From positions 1 to 16,045 of the forward strand of contig JAAYGJ010000195.1 of assembly GCA_012727745.1 (NCBI GenBank): a stretch of 16,045 nucleotides of DNA, in the 5' to 3' direction. Origin of the DNA: Clostridia bacterium (GTDB taxonomy: Bacteria; Bacillota; DSM-521; Neomoorellales; Neomoorellaceae). Positions 6,621 to 13,916 of the stretch are shown one piece after another. The translations under genes and the position numbers were made by a program. The notes beneath the pieces are model-generated. The model was not told the origin of the DNA. It did no database searches and saw nothing but the letters and a program-made list of their open reading frames with translations. Every line of letters begins with the position of its first letter. Positions within the stretch are counted from its first letter, which is position 1.

Positions 6621-8105
6621 ATGGCGGTAGTTTCCATAGCAAACGCTAAATTATTAAAATTACCGGATAAGTTGACAGCTTTTACCGGAAGCGGAGTTGA
6701 TTTCAACCTTATCCTTGCCAGCTTGCTCCAGCAGCCTGACCGATATGTAGCACCACCCCCAGGGCTGCCTGAGCGGGCCGGGAATGAAAGGGATTATTCA
6801 GCTCACTCCTCCCGCCAGGAAAGGTGCGGGAGGGTCGGCGGAGAACGGGAACGATACCAGGCGGCAGCTGCTGGTCGCCGGCCGGAAACGGGGCAGGCAG
6901 GCGCGGCGGCGAAAGCTGATCGCGGTACCGCCCCCGCTGAGACCAGGGGCAGGCCGGACAGTGGCGCCGGGGCTACTTGCGCTGCCAGCGATCCTGTTGC
7001 CGGGGACCTGCGCCCGGGGACGGCAGCTGCGGAGGCAAAAAATGCAGCAGTAATGGCTGAAATAGACGGGGTTAGTCCCGGGGACGGCAGGGCAGCAGGC
7101 AAGCTGCAGTCCGAACTGGCTGGACGTACTGTTAAAAACGACGGCCTGACTGCTGGCGGAGGACAGGACTTCGCAAAGGAAGCAGAGGCAGGTTCGGGAA
7201 AGGGAGCGGCAACAGCCCTGAAAGCAGGGGACAGTTTGGAGACGGCTGCCAGGAATATGCGGCCCGGCGCCGGCATGGGGCCTGATGTCCGGGGAGAGCT
7301 CCCTGCTGACTTGCAAGCGGCAACAGGAGCCGGTGGGGAAAGCGGGCAAACTGTGGCCAGAGCCAGTGAAGGCCAGCCTCAAGGTGGGCGCAGCTGGGCC
7401 GGACAGGGGCAAATACAAATAAACGAAAGCAGCAGCAACGCTTTTGCCGGCACCGGCACTGCTGACAGCGGTGCTGACAGAGGCCTGGCAGGGCAACAGC
7501 AGGCAGCTGGATTACAGGCTAAAGCCTTTGTCCCCGCAGCTGCTACAGCCGGCTATACGGCCGGCCAGGGTTTGCAGCAGGGCGGCATTAACGGGGCCGC
7601 TGCCTCCAATGGAGCTGCTGCCGGCAGCCAGATCGTTTTTTCCACTGCATTTAACCGGGCTGGAGACAGCTTGCCGGTAAACAATAGGCCGCAAATTATG
7701 GCCGCTATTCTGGAGACAGCCCGCCTGGCCCGGCTGGGCAGCCAGCGGGAGTTAGAGTTACAGCTGCGGCCGGAAAATCTGGGCAACTTGAAAATCAAGG
7801 CTGCGCTGCTGGGCAGCAGTTTAACTCTGCAGCTGCTGGTAGAAAGCAGCGAGGCAGCCAGGCTTTTGCAGGCCATGCTGCCGGAAATGCGCCAGGCAGT
7901 GGCTGAACAGGGCTTACGTTTGGAGCATATTGAGCTGCAGCTACAGGGTGGGGCTGATAGCAATGAAGGTCTGGACTACAGCGGCAGCCGCAATGAGTAT
8001 CGGCCGGACAGAAACTGGCAACAGCAGGCGGGGAAGCCCTGGCAGGGTGAATTGACGGGAACCCCGCTAGTGGAGAGACTTTATCGCTGCGATTACCTGG
8101 CTTAG
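6621..8105 (+). CDS. fliK: Flagellar hook-length control protein FliK
   Basis: FliK is the exported molecular ruler that sets hook length and triggers the substrate switch in FlhB. The 494-aa product has a long low-complexity Ala/Gly/Gln/Arg-rich centre (about residues 55-360) without recognisable fold. It ends in a hook-length control C-terminal domain at about 364-455, with the conserved RELELQLRPENLGNLKIK and LRLEHIELQLQGG. A C-terminal domain of this form plus the position between fliJ and flgD identifies it. The ribosome binding site AAGGAGGTG (6608-6616) before ATG 6621 is the strongest in the window. Confidence 0.92.
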   Translation: MAVVSIANAKLLKLPDKLTAFTGSGVDFNLILASLLQQPDRYVAPPPGLPERAGNERDYSAHSSRQERCGRVGGERERYQAAAAGRRPETGQAGAAAKADRGTAPAETRGRPDSGAGATCAASDPVAGDLRPGTAAAEAKNAAVMAEIDGVSPGDGRAAGKLQSELAGRTVKNDGLTAGGGQDFAKEAEAGSGKGAATALKAGDSLETAARNMRPGAGMGPDVRGELPADLQAATGAGGESGQTVARASEGQPQGGRSWAGQGQIQINESSSNAFAGTGTADSGADRGLAGQQQAAGLQAKAFVPAAATAGYTAGQGLQQGGINGAAASNGAAAGSQIVFSTAFNRAGDSLPVNNRPQIMAAILETARLARLGSQRELELQLRPENLGNLKIKAALLGSSLTLQLLVESSEAARLLQAMLPEMRQAVAEQGLRLEHIELQLQGGADSNEGLDYSGSRNEYRPDRNWQQQAGKPWQGELTGTPLVERLYRCDYLA

Positions 8106-8138
8106 TCCGGGGCATTGCAGGGGAAAGGAGGATTGCCT

Positions 8139-8669
8139 GTGCATGTAAATAGTGTAACTGCTGCCAGACAGGGGGTAACTGCCAGCAGCGGCCTGGAGTT
8201 GGGCCTGGACAAGGATGCTTTCTTGAAACTTTTAGTAGCGCAGCTGCGCTACCAGGACCCGATGAGCCCCATGAGCAATACAGAATTTATTGCCCAGATG
8301 GCCCAATTCAGTGCCCTGGAACAGATGTATAACCTGAATAACAGTTTCTACGTGCTGCAGCAGCAAGTGCAGGAAGCTTTTATGTTGCAGGCAGTCAGCT
8401 TGATTGGCAAAGAAGTGACAGCTGAGCTAGATGAACAGACCGTGTCCGGTACGGTGGAAAAAGTTAACTGGACAGCAGCAGGGACAATTCTCACTGTGGA
8501 CGGCAGGCAGGTGCCTTTAAGCGCTGTCAGGGTTGTAAGCGTGCCGGAACCGGAAGCGCCGCCCATAGAAGAGCAGGAACTTGCTGCTCCTGTACCCGAT
8601 ACCGGGGCACAGGAGACGGAAACTGAGGCGCTGGACCAGGAGGCGGGTGATAGCCCTGACCCGGATTGA
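8139..8669 (+). CDS. flgD: Flagellar hook-capping protein FlgD
   Basis: FlgD forms the cap under which hook subunits assemble. The 176-aa product has the core FlgD motif DKDAFLKLLVAQLRYQDPMS, then PMSNTEFIAQMAQFSALEQM, followed by the SLIGKEVTAELDE segment and a small beta domain (VSGTVEKVNWTAAGTILTVD). The last 40 residues or so are a Pro/Glu/Asp-rich acidic tail. It lacks the larger Ig-like insertion of enterobacterial FlgD, which is usual in Gram-positives. In-frame TTG codons lie at 8115 and 8133, but GTG 8139 has the right distance (7 bases) from AAAGGAGG (8124-8131). The 3' end overlaps the next gene by about 23 bases. Confidence 0.94.
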   Translation: MHVNSVTAARQGVTASSGLELGLDKDAFLKLLVAQLRYQDPMSPMSNTEFIAQMAQFSALEQMYNLNNSFYVLQQQVQEAFMLQAVSLIGKEVTAELDEQTVSGTVEKVNWTAAGTILTVDGRQVPLSAVRVVSVPEPEAPPIEEQELAAPVPDTGAQETETEALDQEAGDSPDPD

Positions 8670-9024
8670 CTGGCAACCCTTAACTCCCTTAAGCTCAACG
8701 GCGCCTAAAAGACCGGCGGTGAGGACAAAGGCGGCGGGGAATTTCCAGCAGCTTCTTACCGAAAAAATTAGCGGGCTAAAGTTTTCCCGCCATGCCTGTG
8801 AACGGCTGGAGGACCGCCGGCTCAAGCTGTCGGCAGAACAAATGCAGCGCTTAGAGCAGGGCGTTCAGCAAGCTGCAAGCAAAGGAGCCCGGGAATCCCT
8901 GGTTTTGCTGGACGACCTGGCACTGGTAGTAAGTATCCGTAACCGCACGGTAGTAACGGCTGCAGCCCGGCAGGAGCTGCGGGACAGGGTTTTTACCAAT
9001 ATTGACAGTGCTGTTTTATTATAA
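8647..9024 (+). CDS. Flagellar operon protein, TIGR02530-like
   Basis: This is a small (125 aa) protein of the conserved flagellar-operon family placed between flgD and flgE in many Clostridia and Bacilli. Its role is not well established. Recognisable parts are the conserved block GLKFSRHACERLEDRRLKLS (about residues 44-63), a helix LEQGVQQAASKGARESLVLL, and the C-terminal strand block LALVVSIRNRTVVTAAARQE ending in VFTNIDSAVLL. The best start is GTG 8647, close behind AGGAGG (8638-8643); the 3-base spacing is short, so the start is uncertain. The 5' end lies inside the coding sequence for the FlgD acidic tail. It is probably cytoplasmic, with no signal peptide or membrane helix. Confidence 0.82.
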   Translation: MIALTRIDWQPLTPLSSTAPKRPAVRTKAAGNFQQLLTEKISGLKFSRHACERLEDRRLKLSAEQMQRLEQGVQQAASKGARESLVLLDDLALVVSIRNRTVVTAAARQELRDRVFTNIDSAVLL

Positions 9025-9095
9025 GGGCTGGACCCGGCAGGGAGGCCCGGAGCCGCTGAATGACAGAGGCGGACTCATTAAAGGGGGAATGACTT

Positions 9096-9920
9096 ATGAT
9101 GCGTTCGCTTTTTTCCGCCGTGTCGGGTTTGCGCGTTCACCAGACGCGCATGGACGTTATCGGCGATAATATTGCCAACGTAAATACGGTTGGTTTTAAA
9201 AGGAGCACGGTTACTTTTAAGGATATTTTTTACCAGACCCTGCGCGGGGGAGCTGCCAGTACCGAATTCATGGGCGGCACTAACCCCCAGCAGGTAGGGC
9301 TGGGAGTGGCGCTGGACAACATCCAGGTAGTTCACGGGCAGGGGCCTGCCCAGCCTACCGGCAGCGGCACGGATTTGATGATCCAGGGGGACGGTTTCTT
9401 TAGGGTCTCTCCCGACGATGGTACTATTATTTACTATACCAGGGCCGGCGCCTTTCATTTTGACAACGAGGGTTATTTGGTAAACGGTGACGGCTTCAAT
9501 GTTCTGGATACAGCTGGCCAGCCTATTCAGATTACTGATATGGCTTCTCCGGATACTCTGCCCCAGAGCTTCAATATAGACAGCCTGGGAGTTGTGCACT
9601 ATGTAGATTACCAGGGAAACCTGCAAACGGCTGGGACGATTAGCATTGCCAGGTTTTCCAACCCGGCGGGTTTAGAAAAGGTCGGCCAGAACCTTTATGC
9701 TGCATCGGCCAGTTCCGGTCCCCCCAGCAGTGACGTAACACCGGGACAGGGGTCGCTGGCATCTACAACCATTATCCCTTCGGCCCTGGAAATGTCCAAC
9801 GTTGACCTGGCCCAGGAATTTACTGACATGATTATCACCGAGCGCGGTTTCCAGGCCAATGCCCGTACCATCACTATTTCTGACGAAATGCTGCAGGAGC
9901 TGGTCAACCTTAAACGTTAG
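9096..9920 (+). CDS. flgE: Flagellar hook protein FlgE
   Basis: FlgE polymerises into the flexible hook after export. The 274-aa product starts MMRSLFSAVSGLRVHQTRMD and carries the axial-protein signature IGDNIANVNTVGFKRSTVTF. The FlgE/F/G-type core includes GDGFFRVS, and the C-terminus is SNVDLAQEFTDMIITERGFQ with ANARTITISDEMLQELVNLKR. It is much shorter than the roughly 400-aa enterobacterial FlgE but matches the minimal hook protein of Bacillus (264 aa), which lacks the outer domain. FlgF/FlgG share the fold, but the position after flgD and the family member before it support hook protein. ATG 9096 follows AAGGGGG (9081-9087); ATG 9099 is an equally in-frame alternative. Confidence 0.92.
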   Translation: MMRSLFSAVSGLRVHQTRMDVIGDNIANVNTVGFKRSTVTFKDIFYQTLRGGAASTEFMGGTNPQQVGLGVALDNIQVVHGQGPAQPTGSGTDLMIQGDGFFRVSPDDGTIIYYTRAGAFHFDNEGYLVNGDGFNVLDTAGQPIQITDMASPDTLPQSFNIDSLGVVHYVDYQGNLQTAGTISIARFSNPAGLEKVGQNLYAASASSGPPSSDVTPGQGSLASTTIIPSALEMSNVDLAQEFTDMIITERGFQANARTITISDEMLQELVNLKR

Positions 9921-9935
9921 CCCGGCTGGGAATTT

Positions 9936-10010
9936 CGGCAGGCCGGTGGCGACTGGAGGGCCGGGTGCAGGATATTTTAATAAGGCTGTACCCGGCCGCC
10001 TGCCGGAGTT
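9936..10010 (+). promoter_or_regulatory. Long bulged stem-loop between flgE and flbD
   Basis: CGGCAGGC (9936-9943) pairs with GCCTGCCG (9998-10005), and GGCCGGGT (9959-9966) pairs with ACCCGGCC (9990-9997). The 3' strand is therefore 16 continuous paired bases, with a 15-base bulge on the 5' strand. CAG (9968-9970) and CTG (9986-9988) can extend it into an AT-rich loop. The stem is followed by GAGTTTT, a short T-run, so it may be a partial terminator, an mRNA-stabilising structure or a processing site in the middle of the operon. This 157-base gap (9921-10077) holds no convincing ORF. Confidence 0.55.
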
Positions 10011-10054
10011 TTAAACCGGGCTGCTTAATAGGTTTTTCAGGCTTGCCTGGAGAG

Positions 10055-10070
10055 CTTCCGGGGGTGGAAG
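10055..10070 (+). promoter_or_regulatory. Small hairpin over the flbD ribosome binding site
   Basis: CTTCC (10055-10059) pairs with GGAAG (10066-10070) around a GGGGGT loop. The Shine-Dalgarno-like GGGGGTGG of flbD (10060-10067) thus lies partly in the loop and partly in the stem. It may modulate flbD translation; the stem is only 5 bp, so the claim is weak. Confidence 0.25.
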
Positions 10071-10077
10071 TGGCTGG

Positions 10078-10281
10078 ATGATCAAAGTTACCACTCTGGA
10101 TAAGAGAGAAATGTATATTAATGCCGAGCTAATTGAGCGGATTGAGTCGGTGCCGGAAACGGTAATTACCCTTATCAGCGGTAAAAAGATTCTGGTAGCC
10201 CAGCCGGCAGCAGAGGTAGTAGATAGAATTATCGCATACCGGCGCCAGATCCGCCTGGCGGTTACTGATAGTATCAAGTAG
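10078..10281 (+). CDS. flbD: FlbD/SwrD family flagellar protein
   Basis: This 67-aa protein belongs to the FlbD family, typified in Bacillus subtilis by SwrD (YlzI), which raises flagellar motor power. The sequence MIKVTTLDKREMYINAELIE, then RIESVPETVITLISGKKILV, shows the family pattern of a short beta-rich domain (I.vt.l.g..~~inaelIe.ie..PdTvItLi.GkK~vV.E). It lies after flgE and just before motA, consistent with a stator-related role. ATG 10078 is served by a G-rich site (10060-10067). It is distinct from the Caulobacter transcription regulator of the same name. Confidence 0.9.
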   Translation: MIKVTTLDKREMYINAELIERIESVPETVITLISGKKILVAQPAAEVVDRIIAYRRQIRLAVTDSIK

Positions 10282-10300
10282 TATCGAGGTGAAATAGGGA

Positions 10301-11122
10301 TTGCAGCGTTTAGATATCTTGACTATTGTCGGTTTAGTAGCGGGGGTTGGAATTATTGCTACTGCGCTCTTTTTAGGGGGCAGCATCGGATACTTTTGGA
10401 GCCTCAATGCTGTTTTGATAACCGTAGGCGGCTCTCTGGCTGCTGCTTTGATAAGCCATAATTATTCTGACCTGAAGAGCTTTCTGCCTACTCTTAAGCA
10501 AGCTTTTGTTAATGATCTGATAGAACCGGAAGAGCTCATTGATGTTTTTTCAGAACTGGCCCGTAAAGCCCGCCGCGAAGGCCTCCTGGCCCTGGAGGAT
10601 GATGCTGAACGCTTCAATGATCCCTTTTTTGTCAAAGGCATCCAGATGATGGTAGATGCTATGGAGCCGGAAACTATCCGGGAAATTTTGCAGACTGACA
10701 TGGAGTATATGGCCCGGCGCCATGAGGCGGGCCGGGGTTTTTTTCAGACCTGGGGTAATCTGGCGCCTTCTTTTGGCCTGATGGGTACTTTGATTGGCTT
10801 AATTCAAATGCTGGCCCAGCTGGACAATCCCGAGACCCTGGGCCCCAGTATGGCGTTGGCATTAGTTACAACTTTTTATGGAGCCCTCCTGGGCTATTTG
10901 GTGTTGATGCCATTGGCAGGCAAATTAAAACTGCGCAGTGACCAGGAGCTGGCCCTGCACCAGATGATGCTGGAAGGAATCATATCTATCCAGTCGGGTG
11001 TTAACCCGCGCATCCTGGAGGAACGCCTGCGGTCCTTTGTGGCGCCTAAATTGCGCCAGCAGCAGGTGGAGGCGGAAGAAGGGAGTATTACCGGCAGTGA
11101 AATTCTGAGGGAGCGGGTTTAG
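10301..11122 (+). CDS. motA: Flagellar motor stator protein MotA
   Basis: MotA forms the ion-channel stator with MotB and pushes on FliG. The 273-aa product has an N-terminal membrane helix (about residues 6-27), a second helix near 33-52, a large cytoplasmic loop rich in charged residues (FSELARKARREGLLALEDD; METIREIL-like MEPETIREILQTDMEYMARR), and two C-terminal helices. These carry the conserved prolines in NLAPSFGLMGTLIGLIQML and ALLGYLVLMPLAGKLK. The start is TTG 10301, nine bases after GAGGTG (10286-10291). The next gene is motB. A PomA-type (sodium) function cannot be excluded from sequence alone. Confidence 0.95.
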   Translation: MQRLDILTIVGLVAGVGIIATALFLGGSIGYFWSLNAVLITVGGSLAAALISHNYSDLKSFLPTLKQAFVNDLIEPEELIDVFSELARKARREGLLALEDDAERFNDPFFVKGIQMMVDAMEPETIREILQTDMEYMARRHEAGRGFFQTWGNLAPSFGLMGTLIGLIQMLAQLDNPETLGPSMALALVTTFYGALLGYLVLMPLAGKLKLRSDQELALHQMMLEGIISIQSGVNPRILEERLRSFVAPKLRQQQVEAEEGSITGSEILRERV

Positions 11123-11189
11123 AGTTGGCAAATAGTGATTTAATGGCTTGCGGTCAGTAGCAGAAACGCTCTGGAGGGAGGCAAGCATA

Positions 11190-11960
11190 ATGCTCAGCAG
11201 AAGGGGAGAAAGAAAAGAAGAAGGCGCGCCGATCTGGATGATTACTTATTCAGATTTAATGACTTTGTTGCTGGTTTTTTTTGTGCTGTTATTTTCTTTT
11301 TCCACAATGAATATCGCCAAATTCAAGCAATTCATAGCCTCCTACCAGGGCGTAGGAATTTTGGATAGTGGCGCAGCTTCGATAATTGATTCCGAACCGT
11401 TAGCTCAGGATTATAGTCAGGATACCGGTTTTGCCGAAGCTATTGTCCAGGAAAGGGCTAGAGAATTGATGGCAGCTTATCAGACGGTAAAAAATTACCT
11501 GATTGAAAACAACCTGGAAACGCTTGTTGAGGTGCGGTACGAAAACCGGGGCATTGCTCTGGATATCAAGGAGAGCATTCTCTTTGATTCGGGCAAGGCC
11601 GATTTAAAACCTAATGCCCGGGAAGTGCTGGACAGGTTGGCCGGTCTTTTGGGGCAGATAAACAACGAGGTTATAGTGGAGGGTCATACTGATAACCGTC
11701 CTATCCATACAGTCCAGTTTCCTACTAACTGGGAACTGTCAACGGCCCGGGCCGTAACTGTAGTGCGCTATTTTAGCGAACAAAAACAACTGCGCCCCGA
11801 ACGTTTTGTAGCAGTTGGTTATGGCGAGTATCGTCCGTTACTTCCCAACGATTCGCCGGAGAACATGGCTGCAAACAGGCGGGTGGTATTGTTGATTGGG
11901 GTTAATTCCGGAACTCCAGGAGAAGGGGTGGATAGCAGTGCCTTCCAGGCAACTCCCTAA
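11190..11960 (+). CDS. motB: Flagellar motor stator protein MotB
   Basis: MotB anchors the stator to peptidoglycan and carries the ion-binding aspartate. The 256-aa product has a single membrane helix near the N-terminus, WMITYSDLMTLLLVFFVLLF, with the essential Asp at residue 22. A linker/plug region follows, then a C-terminal OmpA-like peptidoglycan-binding domain with VEGHTDNRPI, PTNWELSTARAVTVVRYF and NRRVVLLI. An upstream in-frame TTG at 11148 lacks a ribosome binding site. ATG 11190 sits 8 bases after GGAGGGAGG (11173-11181) and is the real start. The last 23 bases overlap fliL. Confidence 0.96.
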   Translation: MLSRRGERKEEGAPIWMITYSDLMTLLLVFFVLLFSFSTMNIAKFKQFIASYQGVGILDSGAASIIDSEPLAQDYSQDTGFAEAIVQERARELMAAYQTVKNYLIENNLETLVEVRYENRGIALDIKESILFDSGKADLKPNAREVLDRLAGLLGQINNEVIVEGHTDNRPIHTVQFPTNWELSTARAVTVVRYFSEQKQLRPERFVAVGYGEYRPLLPNDSPENMAANRRVVLLIGVNSGTPGEGVDSSAFQATP

Positions 11961-12402
11961 TGATGAAGTTGAAAACAAGGCTCCGAAAAGAAGTCGTCTG
12001 CTTATTATTGTTTTACTGCTAGTTGCTTTTCTGGTCAGCGCCGGAGGGATATATTTATTTGTTTATAATGGCAATACCCCGGCTACAGCCGGTAATGAGA
12101 GAAAAGCCAACTGCAAGCAATATAAGCTGGAAGATTTTGTACTTAACCTGGCTGACCCGGGTTTGCGCCGCTATTTGCGCATTAGAATTACGCTGGAGTA
12201 CAGCCAACCCCGGCTGACCAAGGAACTTGAGGATAAAACCTACCGTCTGCGGGACGGTTTGTTTCTAGCCCTATCCAGTAAAATGACTGAAGACCTGCAG
12301 GATAAGGAGGCTTTGAAACAGGAACTGCTTAATACTATTAATCTGCAGCTAGAAAGCGGCCAGGTTGATAATATTTACTTTGAGGAATTTCTTATCCAGT
12401 AA
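11938..12402 (+). CDS. fliL: Flagellar basal body-associated protein FliL
   Basis: FliL is a single-pass membrane protein around the stator that influences torque. The 154-aa product has a basic N-terminus (KAPKRSR), one membrane helix at about residues 20-43 (LLIIVLLLVAFLVSAGGIYL), and the conserved periplasmic block YKLEDFVLNLADPGLRRYLR, then IRITLEYS. It ends with the typical GQVDNIYFEEFLIQ (family: G.V..VyFtefViQ). GTG 11938, 6 bases after AAGGGGTGG (11923-11931), is the likely start; TTG 11896 is an in-frame but unsupported alternative. It overlaps motB by 23 bases, suggesting coupled translation. Confidence 0.92.
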   Translation: MPSRQLPNDEVENKAPKRSRLLIIVLLLVAFLVSAGGIYLFVYNGNTPATAGNERKANCKQYKLEDFVLNLADPGLRRYLRIRITLEYSQPRLTKELEDKTYRLRDGLFLALSSKMTEDLQDKEALKQELLNTINLQLESGQVDNIYFEEFLIQ

Positions 12403-12414
12403 AGGAGTATGGCA

Positions 12415-12789
12415 ATGTCTTTGACCCCTGCTGACATAGACAAGCTATTGGAGGCCATGAATAAGGGGCAGGAAAAGCCCCGCATTAAAAAGGCCCGTTT
12501 TGCCAAGCTGCAACCTGCCGCTACTTCTACGGCTAGCGCCAGTTATGATAGCCTGGCCCCTATTCCTCTGCAGGTCGAGGTTGAACTGGGCAGGACCCAG
12601 CTTAAGGTCAGGGACGTTATCAACCTGAAAGAGGGCTCCTTGATTACGCTCAATAAGCTGGCGGGAGAACCCCTGGCAGTCCGGGTTAACGGTGTGCTGC
12701 TGGCCTACGGTGAGGTGGTGGTTATTAACGATTCCTTTGGGATTAAGATAAATAATCTGGTGACTGCTGACAGCGAGGAGCGGGATTGA
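12415..12789 (+). CDS. fliN: Flagellar motor switch protein FliN with FliM-like N-terminus
   Basis: FliN forms the lower C-ring and helps dock export cargo and set rotation direction. The 124-aa product has a C-terminal SpoA/FliN domain (about residues 49-118): IPLQVEVELGRTQLKVRDVI, then LKEGSLITLNKLAGEPLAVR and VNGVLLAYGEVVVINDSFGI. The N-terminus reads LTPADIDKLLEAMNKG, resembling the S.EEIDALL CheY-binding segment of FliM and FliY, and is followed by a KKARFAKLQP linker motif. ATG 12409 is only one base from AAAGGAG (12401-12407), whereas ATG 12415 is 7 bases away and preferred. No fliM precedes it, which is unusual in this gene order. Confidence 0.92.
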   Translation: MSLTPADIDKLLEAMNKGQEKPRIKKARFAKLQPAATSTASASYDSLAPIPLQVEVELGRTQLKVRDVINLKEGSLITLNKLAGEPLAVRVNGVLLAYGEVVVINDSFGIKINNLVTADSEERD

Positions 12790-12790
12790 G

Positions 12791-13198
12791 ATGGAGCAGG
12801 ACATGCTTATGGCTCTGTTGCGCCTGGCAATCTTTTTACCCCTGGTCCTGGCGCTGGCTTACCTGACGGTGCGTTATGGTCTGGGGCGAGCTATGTTAAC
12901 AAAAACAGCTACAGGTAATAGACAGCTGGAGATAGTGGAGCGACTACCATTAAGCAATAAAGCAGGGCTGGCAGTTGTCCGCTGTGGCGAACGGTATTTT
13001 CTGATCGGCCTGGGGGAAGGCCCGCCGGGCTTGTTGACGGAGCTGCCTGATTACCCGGTGATGGCGGTAACAGGGGGAGAAGTGGAGATGTATCCTTTGC
13101 CGCCACTGGCGGAAAACGAAAGGCAAGAGGGGACAGCCAAGGGGCTGGCGGTCTGGTTACAAAGGCAGCGGGAAAAAGCCAGGAACTATGGCAGCTGA
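12791..13198 (+). CDS. fliO: Flagellar biosynthetic protein FliO
   Basis: FliO is a membrane protein that helps assemble the FliP ring of the export gate. The 135-aa product has one N-terminal membrane helix (about residues 5-27, LMALLRLAIFLPLVLALAYL). A cytoplasmic domain has the family pattern RQLEIVERLPLSNKAGLAVV, then RCGERYFLIGLGEG and LLTELPD. The C-terminal tail is basic (LQRQREKARNYGS). ATG 12791 follows the fliN stop by one base, with AGGAG at 12775-12779. The family is poorly conserved, so identity rests on this pattern and on the position immediately before fliP. Confidence 0.85.
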   Translation: MEQDMLMALLRLAIFLPLVLALAYLTVRYGLGRAMLTKTATGNRQLEIVERLPLSNKAGLAVVRCGERYFLIGLGEGPPGLLTELPDYPVMAVTGGEVEMYPLPPLAENERQEGTAKGLAVWLQRQREKARNYGS

Positions 13199-13222
13199 AG
13201 TAATTGTTAATTTGCTGACAAG

Positions 13223-13903
13223 GTGTTGAGGATATTGCCGGAGTTGACTTTAAACCTGAGCCAGACTACTGATCCCCGGCAAATGGTTGACACTATCCGC
13301 CTGCTGGTACTGTTAACTACTCTGGCCCTGGCGCCGGCTATCTTGCTCTTGATGACCTCTTTTACCAGGGTAATAATTGTCCTATCTTTTATCCGCAGCG
13401 CGCTGGCAACCCAGCAGACACCGCCCAACCAGATTTTGATTGGTCTGGCCTTATTTTTAACATTTTTTATCATGGCGCCGGTATACATCCAGATAAAGAA
13501 CGAAGCTATAGACCCCTTTTTGGCGGGGGAGATTACGCAAGAGGAGGCCTTGGCAGCCGGAGAACAGCCGTTGCGAGAATTTATGTACCGCCAGACACGG
13601 GAAAAAGATGTAGCCCTGTTTGTTAATATGGCGGCCATGGAGCAGCCTTATACCAAGGACGATATTCCTATGCATGTCCTGATCCCGGCTTTTATTATCA
13701 GCGAACTAAAGACTGCCTTTCAAATGGGGTTTTTGATTTATATACCTTTTCTGATTATCGACCTGGTGATAGCCAGTACTTTAATGGCGATGGGAATGTT
13801 CATGGTACCGCCGATTATGATTTCTTTGCCCTTCAAGATAATGCTGTTTGTTCTGGTGGACGGCTGGTATCTGGTTGTCAAGTCTTTGCTGGAAAGTTAT
13901 TAG
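13223..13903 (+). CDS. fliP: Flagellar biosynthetic protein FliP
   Basis: FliP is a core subunit of the export gate (FliP5Q4R1). The product of up to 226 aa has four membrane helices and the strongly conserved LLTTLALAPAILLLMTSFTR, VIIVLSFIRSALATQQ, PPNQILIGLALFLTFFIMAP, PLREFMYRQTREKDVALF and ISELKTAFQMGFLIYIPFLI segments, ending FVLVDGWYLVVKSLLESY. There is no cleavable signal peptide: an in-frame TAA at 13208 blocks any N-terminal extension. Bacillus FliP is similar (221 aa). The exact start is unresolved among GTG 13223, TTG 13226, TTG 13235 and TTG 13244; the nearest ribosome binding site candidates are AAGG (13220-13223) and GAGG (13228-13231). Confidence 0.95.
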   Translation: MLRILPELTLNLSQTTDPRQMVDTIRLLVLLTTLALAPAILLLMTSFTRVIIVLSFIRSALATQQTPPNQILIGLALFLTFFIMAPVYIQIKNEAIDPFLAGEITQEEALAAGEQPLREFMYRQTREKDVALFVNMAAMEQPYTKDDIPMHVLIPAFIISELKTAFQMGFLIYIPFLIIDLVIASTLMAMGMFMVPPIMISLPFKIMLFVLVDGWYLVVKSLLESY

Positions 13904-13916
13904 GAGGAGTTTATGC

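Noticed and set aside
6675..7700. Low-complexity Ala/Gly/Gln/Arg-rich region of fliK as a repeat or foreign insertion.
   Set aside because: The frame is open throughout, no regular repeat period is seen, and variable low-complexity centres are typical of FliK rulers.
9096..9920. Short FlgE as a truncated hook protein.
   Set aside because: Both conserved ends are present and Gram-positive hook proteins of about 265-275 aa are normal.
13208..13260. FliP without a signal peptide as a sign of truncation.
   Set aside because: The in-frame TAA at 13208 shows that no signal peptide is encoded, but Bacillus FliP has the same short N-terminus, so this is a normal family form.
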